Shown: positions 1 to 5,015, counted from the stretch's first letter. The stretch is 5,471 nt of DNA from an uncultured Eubacterium sp. (GCA_947367725.1 CANBFZ010000142.1:1-5471); one strand, 5' to 3'. Translations and numbers: made by a program. Notes: generated from the sequence alone by a model not told the origin.

Positions 1-138
1 GTCATCGAGCCAATTCGTTTCCTGCGCCAGAGAGAAATCGTGCATTACCAGCGGTTCGGCGAAGCGCTGAGAATTGTGCAGGATAATTTGGATGCTAAGA
101 ATTTCTATGCAATCAATCCGGAATTTGATTTGAAATAA
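1..138 (+). CDS. Manganese catalase family / spore coat protein CotJC-type (C-terminal fragment)
   Basis: This is the last 45 codons of a gene that begins outside the window, read in frame 1 and ending at TAA 136-138. The visible part has an RExxH motif (E12 and H15 of the fragment) inside FLRQREIVHYQRFGEAL. This matches the last long helix of the ferritin-like four-helix bundle of manganese catalases and CotJC proteins. In that family the RExxH histidine is a ligand of the dimanganese centre that splits hydrogen peroxide into water and oxygen. Clostridial members are usually associated with the spore coat, and the tail after the helix (INPEFDLK) is typical of that clostridial subgroup. I infer a sporulation-linked role, since the N-terminal half, which would separate CotJC from a cytosolic catalase, is missing. 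A cotJA/cotJB pair just upstream would support CotJC. Confidence 0.82.
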   Translation, partial: VIEPIRFLRQREIVHYQRFGEALRIVQDNLDAKNFYAINPEFDLK

Positions 139-157
139 AATGAACATGGTATCAATG

Positions 158-194
158 AAACTGCGTATTTGGTCATGACCGAGTGCGCAGTTTT
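158..194 (+). terminator. Probable terminator hairpin after the CotJC-type gene
   Basis: AAACTGCG (158-165) pairs with CGCAGTTT (186-193). The stem continues inward through several G-U wobbles to GGT/ACC around a CATG loop (174-177), giving up to 16 pairs. It lies 20 bases after the stop codon and ends in TTTT. The U-tract is short and broken by G195, so termination efficiency is uncertain. Between here and the next promoter at 300 I see no convincing gene. Confidence 0.55.
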
Positions 195-299
195 GTGGTA
201 TGGTGAAAAAAGGAGAAAATAGAACAGCGCCTGTGATGCAGCGAGTCTTTTTTGAAATAAGGACACAGAATCGGATTTAAAAAATATTTCAGTGGGCTA

Positions 300-328
300 T
301 TGACAAATGTCGGCGGGATGCCTATACT
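300..328 (+). promoter_or_regulatory. Sigma-A promoter of the arsR-family gene
   Basis: TTGACA (300-305), a 17-base spacer and TATACT (323-328) give a perfect -35 box and a 5/6 -10 box at optimal spacing. Transcription should start near 334-336, which is the left edge of the operator-like repeat at 335-350. A strong promoter blocked at its start site by the product of the gene it drives is the usual layout for an autorepressed ArsR-family gene. Confidence 0.85.
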
Positions 329-334
329 ATTCGT

Positions 335-350
335 ATCAATATTTTTTGAT
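335..350. promoter_or_regulatory. Putative ArsR operator 1 (ATCAA-N6-TTGAT)
   Basis: The inverted repeat ATCAA (335-339), six bases, TTGAT (346-350) sits between the -10 box and the ribosome binding site, over the predicted transcription start. The same core and spacing recur at 719-734, upstream of the permease remnant. AT-rich dyads of this size at the start site are typical ArsR/SmtB-family operators. The shared core makes a common repressor likely, and the adjacent ArsR-family gene is the obvious candidate. Binding itself is inferred. Confidence 0.65.
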
Positions 351-363
351 TTGAGGTGGATCT

Positions 364-666
364 GTGGAACCATATCAAAAAAGTGCAAAGGTATTTAAGG
401 CCCTATGTGATCCCAAACGGCTTGCGATTTTAGAACAGTTACGCAGCGGAGAAAAATGTGCCTGCGTTTTGCAGGCACCGATGGACTTAACACAGTCGGG
501 CTTATCCTATCATATGAAAATTCTGTGCGACTCTGGGATTGTGGACAGTCGGCAAGAGGGTAAATGGATGTATTATCGATTAAGCGAGATTGGCAGAGAT
601 AAAGCGGTGAAGTTGCTGCTATCTCTTACCACGCCGGATGTAGAGAAAGCGGGAGATCCTTTATGA
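364..666 (+). CDS. arsR: ArsR/SmtB-family metalloregulatory repressor
   Basis: This is a 100-residue winged-helix DNA-binding repressor, the normal length for the family. The GTG start at 364 is chosen because GAGGTGG (353-359) lies just upstream and the next in-frame ATG (481) would remove the first helices and the metal site. The N-terminal part (AKVFKALCDPKRLAILEQL, residues 8-26) is the usual opening. ECAC-like GEKCACVL (29-36) carries C32 and C34, matching the CxC of ELCVCDL, the arsenite/antimonite site of classical ArsR. The recognition helix is about residues 43-56 (TQSGLSYHMKILCD), followed by the wing GKWMYYRL (66-73). C15 and C55 are further cysteines. In this family metalloid binding releases the protein from DNA. 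The strong promoter, the operator at its start site and a matching operator before the broken permease indicate autoregulation and former control of an efflux permease. Arsenite as inducer is inferred from CxC; another thiophilic ligand is possible. Confidence 0.92.
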   Translation: MEPYQKSAKVFKALCDPKRLAILEQLRSGEKCACVLQAPMDLTQSGLSYHMKILCDSGIVDSRQEGKWMYYRLSEIGRDKAVKLLLSLTTPDVEKAGDPL

Positions 667-676
667 TGTGATAAAT

Positions 677-708
677 AAACGCCATCATAGCGTGATGGCG
701 TTTCTCTT
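677..708 (+). terminator. Rho-independent terminator after arsR
   Basis: AAACGCCATCA (677-687) and TGATGGCGTTT (693-703) form a perfect 11-base-pair stem around the loop TAGCG, followed by a T-rich tail (CTCTT). It starts 11 bases after the arsR stop codon. It separates arsR transcription from the permease remnant, which therefore probably had its own operator-controlled promoter. Confidence 0.88.
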
Positions 709-716
709 AATATTTC

Positions 717-736
717 ATATCAAAAAAATTTGATAT
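717..736. promoter_or_regulatory. Putative ArsR operator 2 (20-bp palindrome)
   Basis: ATATCAAA (717-724), AAAA, TTTGATAT (729-736) is a palindrome with perfect 8-base arms. Its inner core ATCAA-N6-TTGAT (719-734) equals that of the site at 335-350. It lies about 30 bases before the start codon of the degraded permease gene, between the arsR terminator and the ribosome binding site GGGAGG (756-761). I could not assign a clear -35/-10 pair; TATATA or TATAGT around 734-741 could be a -10 box overlapping the operator. Confidence 0.65.
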
Positions 737-767
737 ATAGTCTAAAGAACTGAAAGGGAGGTATTCT

Positions 768-1035
768 ATGGAACTATGGGAATTTGTGCAGGAGCAGGTT
801 TTAGGTATGCAATGGCTGAATGCGCTGATTGGCAGAGGCCCTATTATACTAGGGCGCGCAACTGGGTACAATCCTGTCTTTTATGATGGCTGTCACCACT
901 TTAAGCTTGCCTTCTATGATTATGCTTCGTAAAGCAGTAAAACCGAAACTGCTGGTCTTTTTTATCGGCATTTGCAGCATCGGCATCATCCTTGTGGGCT
1001 ACTTGTTTAATGTGTTTCAATTTTTACTGATATAA
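768..1035 (+). pseudogene. ArsP/YraQ-type (DUF318, COG0701) permease with internal deletion and frameshift
   Basis: The ATG at 768 follows GGGAGG (756-761) at good spacing and opens with MELWEFVQEQVLGMQWLNAL, a start I recognise from clostridial permeases of this family. The family resemblance ends after about 24 residues (near 839), and this frame stops at TAA 930-932. From about 856, a different frame encodes AQLGTILSFMMAVTTLSLPS, then MIMLRKAVKPKLLVFFIG and a last hydrophobic helix ending at TAA 1033-1035. This is the C-terminus of the same family. Intact members have roughly 300-350 residues and about eight membrane helices, with a conserved TPFCSCSS segment that is entirely missing here. 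About 250 residues are therefore gone and the ends are out of frame, so no working transporter can be made. Known relatives export organoarsenicals or are of unknown substrate. The family call rests on recalled resemblance of both ends. A 54-codon peptide could still be translated. Confidence 0.8.
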
Positions 1036-1040
1036 TTTTT

Positions 1041-1135
1041 AGGAGGAAAAGCAAAATATCGAGAAAATAGCGTTGAAAGTTATGAAAAAACAAGGTATAT
1101 TAGTCTGGGAGTTTAACGAGATACAGAAACTGTAG
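1041..1135 (+). pseudogene. Possible remnant of a small ORF after the permease
   Basis: AGGAGG (1041-1046) lies five bases after the permease stop and looks like a ribosome binding site, yet no ATG, GTG or TTG follows at normal spacing. The open frame reads from ATC 1058 through an ATG at 1082 to TAG 1133-1135, ending [16 protein letters not shown]. ArsR-permease loci in Clostridia are often followed by a small thioredoxin-like protein whose end resembles G-x-V-...-EIxKL. The tail here is faintly like that, but the match is too short to trust. It could equally be non-coding leader of dtd. Confidence 0.25.
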
Positions 1136-1149
1136 ACGGAGGAAATAGA

Positions 1150-1596
1150 ATGAAATTTATAATTCAGCGTGTCACGGAAGCATCCGTGACCGTAGACGGC
1201 GTAGTAAAAGGAAACATCGACAAAGGATTTTTGGTGTTGATCGGCGTGGGAAAAGACGATACCAGAGAAATTGCAGACAAGTATATCAAGAAGCTGCTGG
1301 GACTTAGAATCTTTGAGGACGAAAACGGCAAGACCAATCTTTCTCTCGCAGATGTGGACGGACAGCTGCTGTTAATTTCTCAGTTCACCCTGTATGCCAA
1401 CTGTAAGAAGGGAAATCGCCCTAGCTTCGTCGATGCAGGTGCGCCGGCGGAGGCTGAAGCACTCTACGATTATATCGTGGAAGCATGTAAAAAATCTGTA
1501 CCTGTCGTAGAAACGGGAGAATTCGGCGCAGAAATGAAAGTCGCCCTTCTCAATGACGGGCCATTTACGATTATTTTGGATGAAGCCATCCTGTAA
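1150..1596 (+). CDS. dtd: D-aminoacyl-tRNA deacylase
   Basis: The protein has 148 residues, the standard length for bacterial DTD. It is a cytosolic homodimeric enzyme that hydrolyses the ester bond of D-aminoacyl-tRNAs, and also Gly-tRNA(Ala), keeping D-amino acids and mischarged glycine out of protein. Family marks are all present: [17 protein letters not shown] at the start, SQFTLYA (77-83) containing the active-site Ser-Gln region, KGNRPSF (87-93), and NDGPFT (135-140) with the Gly-cisPro pair (137-138) that gives chiral rejection. The start is set by GGAGG (1138-1142) seven bases upstream of ATG. In many Clostridia dtd follows relA; here it stands alone after the broken permease, and its promoter is not obvious. 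It faces the EamA transporter gene tail to tail, with 26 bases between the stop codons. No damage is seen. Confidence 0.97.
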   Translation: MKFIIQRVTEASVTVDGVVKGNIDKGFLVLIGVGKDDTREIADKYIKKLLGLRIFEDENGKTNLSLADVDGQLLLISQFTLYANCKKGNRPSFVDAGAPAEAEALYDYIVEACKKSVPVVETGEFGAEMKVALLNDGPFTIILDEAIL

Positions 1597-1622
1597 GGTG
1601 TCAAAAGCGGCGCGCCGCGGCA

Positions 1623-2543
1623 TTACTGCGGCTGCTTAAGAGAAGGTGCGCAAGACGGCGCATCTTCTTTTTTCACCAGCAGAAAAACGGTGGTGAAAAT
1701 GCACAGGAAGCCGACGAAATCCATCAGCTGAAAGGGTACTTTTAGCCAAAGGACCATGAAGACCGTCGCAGAAACCGGCTCAATGCTTGCCAGCATACTA
1801 GCTTTAACGGGACCGCATAGGGAAACACCTGTCATATATAATGTAAAAGGCAGCACTGTGCCAAAGATAACGATGGCGATAAAGGCCAGCAAACACCGCA
1901 TGTCATGGATTACCGGCGCTTCAAAGATACGACAGAAAAGGCAAAGCACCAGTCCGCCAAGCAGCATGCCGTAACCGGTGGTTGCAATGGATCCGAATTT
2001 CTGTATCAGACGGACAGGCAGCAATGTGTAAAGCATCAGCGCAAAGGCAGACCAAAGCCCCCAGACCAGCCCGCGCGGCGTAATGATCATGGTATGGATA
2101 TCGCCGTGGGTAGCGATGATAAACGTACCGCAGAGCGCCATGAAGATGGCGAAAACTTCCTTCTTTTGCGGCAGTCTGCGTGCCGCAAGACAGCTGACGA
2201 TCATGACCAGCACCGGACCGATGTACTGTAAAATGGTGGCTGTGCCCGAATTCGTATAAGAAATCGCTTTCATATAAGTAAGTTGACAAAACATGATGCC
2301 GGCGATAGAAAAAATCACAAGCCGTATGGCGGTGTCTCTGGTTTTCCAGATTTCGGTCATGGCGGCAGGTGCCTTTATAAAACCAAGCGCAGTCAACAGT
2401 ATGCCGGCGGACAAAAGTCGTACGGCAGTCAGTGCAGTGGCGTCGGCGCCGAATGTATCAAATATGTACTGACCGCATGTGCCTGAAAAACCCCAGGAAA
2501 TCGCAGCGATGATGGTAAGCATTACACCTTTGTGTTTGTTCAT
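1623..2543 (-). CDS. EamA/DMT-superfamily transporter (RhaT/YdcZ-like, substrate unknown)
   Basis: This is a 306-residue integral membrane protein with about ten hydrophobic helices in two five-helix EamA repeats. The first starts at GVMLTIIAAISWGFSGTCGQYIF (6-28) and the second at GLVWGLWSAFALMLYTLL (158-175). Markers include the AxxWGF motif in helix 1 (A14-F19), AISYTNSGTATILQYIGPVLV (93-113), and the matching GVSLCGPVKASMLASIEPVSA (239-259) in the second half, which are the typical paired DMT signatures. Members export or import small metabolites such as amino acids or nucleosides; the substrate cannot be told from sequence. The start at ATG 2543 is preferred to upstream in-frame starts because GAGAGGA lies five bases before it and a cytoplasmic MNKHKG leads into helix 1. 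The upstream extension is basic and unlike the family. The last 16 residues (KKEDAPSCAPSLKQPQ) are soluble and overlap the dtd terminator. Confidence 0.92.
   Translation of the reverse strand: MNKHKGVMLTIIAAISWGFSGTCGQYIFDTFGADATALTAVRLLSAGILLTALGFIKAPAAMTEIWKTRDTAIRLVIFSIAGIMFCQLTYMKAISYTNSGTATILQYIGPVLVMIVSCLAARRLPQKKEVFAIFMALCGTFIIATHGDIHTMIITPRGLVWGLWSAFALMLYTLLPVRLIQKFGSIATTGYGMLLGGLVLCLFCRIFEAPVIHDMRCLLAFIAIVIFGTVLPFTLYMTGVSLCGPVKASMLASIEPVSATVFMVLWLKVPFQLMDFVGFLCIFTTVFLLVKKEDAPSCAPSLKQPQ
1641..1673 (+). terminator. Terminator of dtd, lying inside the 3' end of the convergent EamA gene
   Basis: AGAAGGTGCGC (1641-1651) pairs with GCGCATCTTCT (1658-1668) over 11 positions, one of them G-U, with the loop AAGACG and six T bases (1668-1673). 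Orientation of the T-tract fits plus-strand transcription ending after dtd. The same bases encode the hydrophilic tail of the EamA protein (about residues 289-300). In the minus direction the stem is followed by a poor T-tract, so it probably does not stop the transporter mRNA well. Confidence 0.8.
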
Positions 2544-2585
2544 GACGTTCCTCTCACTTCGTTGGTAAAAAATAATACAGGATTC

Positions 2586-2615
2586 ATTATATAATAGAAG
2601 AAATGGCTTTCGCAA
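2586..2615 (-). promoter_or_regulatory. Promoter of the EamA transporter gene
   Basis: On the minus strand TTGCGA (2615 to 2610), an 18-base spacer and TATAAT (2591 to 2586) form a 4/6 plus 6/6 sigma-A promoter. The start would fall near 2579, leaving a leader of about 36 bases before ATG 2543. The -10 box is part of the palindrome ATTATATAAT (2586-2595), so a perfect TATAAT also exists on the plus strand (2590-2595), facing the small genes at 2631 and 2770. The plus-strand box lacks a good -35 partner. Confidence 0.6.
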
Positions 2616-2630
2616 GGGGGATATTTTAAA

Positions 2631-2747
2631 ATGACACAGCGGTGGATGGATTGCAGCTTTTTTGATGGTCGTTTTAGACCAGAAAAGTCTGCTGCGTGGC
2701 AAGAGAAGGCAAAACAGGAAAACCGACTGGCTGAAATTTGGAGTTAG
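2631..2747 (+). CDS. Possible small protein, 38 residues, unrecognised
   Basis: A short open frame runs from ATG 2631 to TAG 2745-2747. It follows AAGGGGG (2614-2620) with a 10-base gap, an acceptable if long ribosome-binding spacing. The product starts MTQRWMDCSFFDGRFRPEKS and ends in a charged stretch (WQEKAKQENRLAEIWS) likely to be helical. It has three tryptophans and one cysteine, and no signal peptide or membrane segment. Its stop is one base before an ATG (2749) that is in frame with the 81-residue gene downstream, so the two may be translationally coupled. I do not recognise the family. It could be a regulatory leader ORF, a real small protein, or chance; balanced composition and the SD favour translation. 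Confidence 0.42.
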   Translation: MTQRWMDCSFFDGRFRPEKSAAWQEKAKQENRLAEIWS

Positions 2748-2769
2748 AATGGAAAAGGAGATAGAACCG

Positions 2770-3015
2770 ATGACATTTAAACAATTATTTTTTAGACTTT
2801 ACGACAGGAAGATTACTTCCGGCGCCATGTCCTTTGGACAGACCGGCATCAAAAAAGAGGACTTTACAAGACTCTGCACAGAGGAAGATTTTGTCTTCCC
2901 TAGAGAAGAACTCAGTGCGCTCTGTGAGAGAATGGAAGCGTCGGAAGCGGAAAAAGCAGCGTTATTTGAAGCGGCAGCGCCTTTGTGGGAAAAGGCTGAA
3001 GAAGAGCAGGCGTAA
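2770..3015 (+). CDS. Conserved-looking small hypothetical protein, 81 residues
   Basis: I cannot assign a function. ATG 2770 is chosen because AAGGAG (2755-2760) lies nine bases upstream. An in-frame ATG at 2749 with GGAG (2740-2743) would add MEKEIEP, giving 88 residues. The N-terminal half (MTFKQLFFRLYDRKITSGAM, then GIKKEDFTRLC) mixes hydrophobic and charged residues as a folded helical domain would. The C-terminal part from about residue 45 is strongly acidic and alanine-rich, probably one or two helices. Cysteines are at 36 and 52; there is no signal peptide, membrane segment or recognised catalytic motif. It follows the 38-codon ORF with 22 bases between, probably as one transcript, and ends in an intrinsic terminator overlapping its stop. 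Cytosolic location is inferred. Confidence 0.72.
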   Translation: MTFKQLFFRLYDRKITSGAMSFGQTGIKKEDFTRLCTEEDFVFPREELSALCERMEASEAEKAALFEAAAPLWEKAEEEQA

Positions 3016-3030
3016 TGCCTGTTTTTTCTT
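3007..3030 (+). terminator. Terminator overlapping the stop codon of the 81-residue gene
   Basis: CAGGC (3007-3011) pairs with GCCTG (3017-3021) around the loop GTAAT, followed by TTTTTTCTT. The stop codon TAA (3013-3015) lies in the loop, so the last codons form the left arm. The GC stem is short (5 pairs), but A-U pairs between upstream purines and the T-tract can lengthen it. Confidence 0.7.
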
Positions 3031-3083
3031 TGGTAAAATTTTTTTCTGATTTTGGAGAATTTCAAGCAGTTGATTTGATCCGG

Positions 3084-3112
3084 TTGATTTTTGAAATGCG
3101 ATATAGTATCAT
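3084..3112 (+). promoter_or_regulatory. Candidate promoter of the ABC importer operon
   Basis: TTGATT (3084-3089), 17 bases and TATCAT (3107-3112) is a fair sigma-A promoter (4/6 and 5/6). Transcription would begin near 3119, giving a leader of about 80 bases before ATG 3202. That leader contains inverted repeats (see 3118-3158) that could be an operator or an RNA structure. No T-box, TPP or other riboswitch consensus that I know is visible in it. Confidence 0.5.
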
Positions 3113-3117
3113 CACTT

Positions 3118-3158
3118 GTAGTTGATAAAGTCTACTATGAGTGTAGGTGTACTTATAG
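3118..3158. repeat. Inverted repeats in the leader of the importer operon
   Basis: GTAG (3118-3121), CTAC (3132-3135) and GTAG (3143-3146) are arranged so the middle copy can pair with either neighbour. AAGT (3128-3131) and ACTT (3151-3154) flank the second pairing. CTATGAGT (3135-3142) and ACTTATAG (3151-3158) also match in 7 of 8 positions across an 8-base gap. The arms are short and could be chance, but their density just downstream of the promoter suggests an operator or a structured leader. Confidence 0.35.
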
Positions 3159-3201
3159 AAGCGTGGATAAATTTGTAATGGTATGATGGAGGAATGAAAG
3201 C

Positions 3202-4275
3202 ATGAAGAAGAAACTATTTGTGATGTTTCTGTGTGCAGCGATGCTCTGTTCTATGGCAGTGCTCTCCGGCTGCGGCAGCAAAGACGGTGAACCAATCGGC
3301 GATGCGGAAGAAGTCGTAACGCTGAAAGTCGGCATGATCGGTAAGGATATCAAGACCGCATGCATTATTATTGCAGAAGAACTGGGTTATTTTGATGAGG
3401 CAGGCATTGATGTACAGTTTGAGAAGATCAATTCCCTGCCGGACGGTCTGACGGCGGTTAGCATGGATAAATTGGATATTCTGCCTTTTGGATCGATCCC
3501 AAGCTGTTCCTATATTTCACAGGGAACCGATGTTGTGATCTTTGGAGGCACCATTTCTGAAGGCAGTGAAGGGATTGTCAAAGGGGACGAGCATTATACA
3601 GAGCTTTCCCAGTTTGAAGGAAAGAAATTTGGCTGCTTCAGAATGGAAACCGGTCACATGATTATGAAAGGACTGCTGCGGGAAGCAGGCGTGAATGCCG
3701 AATTTATTTATTTGGATTCTTCCCAGTCCATCGTGGAAGCGGTGAACAAAGGAGAAGTCGATATCGGTATGGTAAACAGCGGCTACGGTTATATTGCAGA
3801 ACAGACCGGCGCCCACGTTGGATTCCAGGTGGGCGATTTTGAAAGTGATTTCCCTTGCTGCAGACAGACTACTTCGAGAACTGCGATTGAAACAAAACGA
3901 GATGCACTGGTGCGTTTTGAGATGGCAGTACTTCGCGGCTATGCCACGTTTGTCAATGATACACAAACCAGTATTGACGCACTTGTAAAATATTCTGGTC
4001 AGGACGCGGCGTATGTAGAAGCGATTATGTACGGTACAGATACTTACAGAAATGCAATGAAAGTTTCTCTGGATCCAAACCGGAAAAAAGTGGCTGATTT
4101 TTATGAAGTTATGAAAGGCAACGGAGATATTGACGCAAATACGCAGTATGACATTAACGATTCTATCGATACGTCTATTTATCAGGATGCGCTAACGTAC
4201 CTTATTGCAGAAGGCGAAAATAAAGAACTTTACGAACAATTATTAGAGGAATTTGAGGCAAACAATTTATTATGA
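3202..4275 (+). CDS. ABC importer substrate-binding lipoprotein (NMT1/SsuA/TauA-like)
   Basis: The 357-residue protein starts with a lipoprotein signal peptide: basic MKKK, a hydrophobic stretch and the lipobox LSGC with C24 as the lipidated cysteine. It should be anchored outside the membrane to capture substrate for the transporter encoded next. The mature part begins LKVGMIGKDIKTACIIIAEE then LGYFDEAGIDVQFEKI (61-76), the standard opening of NMT1/SsuA-like binding proteins. Later motifs FEGKKFGCFRMETGHMIMKG (138-157) and IVEAVNKGEVDIGMVN (177-192) fit the second lobe of that fold. Known relatives bind sulfonates, taurine, nitrate or thiamine pyrimidines; the ligand here cannot be deduced. 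The mature chain has cysteines at 54, 102, 145 and a CC pair at 219-220. GGAGG (3188-3192) precedes the ATG. The stop overlaps the ATPase start as ATGA. Confidence 0.9.
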   Translation: MKKKLFVMFLCAAMLCSMAVLSGCGSKDGEPIGDAEEVVTLKVGMIGKDIKTACIIIAEELGYFDEAGIDVQFEKINSLPDGLTAVSMDKLDILPFGSIPSCSYISQGTDVVIFGGTISEGSEGIVKGDEHYTELSQFEGKKFGCFRMETGHMIMKGLLREAGVNAEFIYLDSSQSIVEAVNKGEVDIGMVNSGYGYIAEQTGAHVGFQVGDFESDFPCCRQTTSRTAIETKRDALVRFEMAVLRGYATFVNDTQTSIDALVKYSGQDAAYVEAIMYGTDTYRNAMKVSLDPNRKKVADFYEVMKGNGDIDANTQYDINDSIDTSIYQDALTYLIAEGENKELYEQLLEEFEANNLL

Positions 4276-5015
4276 TTAGATTTGAACATGTGGATTTTAT
4301 CTATCCAAAAGGGGAGAAACCGGTACTGCATGATTTATGTCTTACTATTGAGGACGGAGAATTTCTCTGTGTGATTGGCCATTCCGGCTGTGGAAAATCA
4401 ACCCTGCTGCGTCTTGCGGCGGGGCTTGATCGCCCGCAGACCGGCAACATTTATATTGGGGATAAAGAAATGGCCGGTCCGTCTGCAGACCGGACCATTG
4501 TATTTCAGCAGTATTCCTTGTTTCCTTGGATGACGGTTAGAAAAAATGTACTCTTTGCCATGAAGAAGACGGGCAGATTTTCAAAAGAGGAAATGCAGCA
4601 GCGTGCCGTTTATTTTTTAGAAAAGGCGGGACTTTCTGACGCCATGGAAAAATATCCGTATCAGTTGTCTGGTGGAATGCGGCAGCGTGCAGCCATCGCA
4701 AGAGCCCTTGCCATGGACGCACCGTATCTTCTGCTAGATGAGCCTTTTGGCGCGCTGGACACCAAGATTCGCAAGGAACTGCAGCAGTTTCTGCATGATC
4801 TTTGGGAAAGTGGGGAAGAGAAGAAAACAGTCATTTTTGTGACGCATGATCTGGAAGAGGCAATGATTATGGCGAGTCGGATTGTTTTCCTAAAGGATGG
4901 ACAGATTACGCAGGAAAAGCGTATCGACAGCAGCATTAACTGCTGCTGCAGCGACGCGCTTGGAGAGGCGGCATGTCTCAGTCTGAAAGCAGAATTGGCG
5001 AGGTGGTACGAATGA
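4272..5015 (+). CDS. ABC importer ATPase (SsuB/TauB-like)
   Basis: This 247-residue cytoplasmic nucleotide-binding subunit powers the importer. All catalytic motifs are present: Walker [10 protein letters not shown] (36-44), Q-loop [10 protein letters not shown] (77-86), signature LSGGMRQR (132-139), Walker B YLLLDEP (152-158), D-loop GALD (160-163) and H-loop histidine H192 in THDLEEA. The [10 protein letters not shown] segment is characteristic of the nitrate/sulfonate/taurine importer ATPases. The gene starts in a 4-base ATGA overlap with the lipoprotein gene, with only a weak GAGG 13 bases upstream, so translation is probably coupled. It ends in another ATGA overlap with the permease. The C-terminal tail contains three consecutive cysteines (224-226) in [17 protein letters not shown]-length core with a short tail argues against a fused regulatory domain. 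Confidence 0.95.
   Translation: MIRFEHVDFIYPKGEKPVLHDLCLTIEDGEFLCVIGHSGCGKSTLLRLAAGLDRPQTGNIYIGDKEMAGPSADRTIVFQQYSLFPWMTVRKNVLFAMKKTGRFSKEEMQQRAVYFLEKAGLSDAMEKYPYQLSGGMRQRAAIARALAMDAPYLLLDEPFGALDTKIRKELQQFLHDLWESGEEKKTVIFVTHDLEEAMIMASRIVFLKDGQITQEKRIDSSINCCCSDALGEAACLSLKAELARWYE

Noticed and set aside
203..280. A 25-codon frame starting at GTG 203
   Set aside because: It has no SD at the right spacing, no recognisable product, and lies in an otherwise empty intergenic stretch.
173..388. Minus-strand open frame across the arsR promoter
   Set aside because: It covers the arsR promoter, operator and start codon, has no SD-supported start, and its product has no family look.
2544..2702. In-frame N-terminal extension of the EamA gene
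   Set aside because: It is basic, does not look like a signal or membrane segment, crosses the likely promoter at 2586-2615, and the SD before ATG 2543 is good.
2662..2748. N-terminal extension of the 81-residue protein from 2662
   Set aside because: It has no ribosome binding site, is lysine/arginine-rich in an unstructured way, and overlaps the better-supported 38-codon frame.
3113..3201. A known riboswitch (for example TPP) before the importer, suggested by NMT1-like similarity
   Set aside because: The leader is only about 80 bases and lacks the conserved TPP motifs; the repeats are too short to assign to a known class.
3517..3966. Long minus-strand frame inside the binding-protein gene
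   Set aside because: It is antisense to a clearly coding gene with a family-typical protein, and it has no promoter or terminator of its own.
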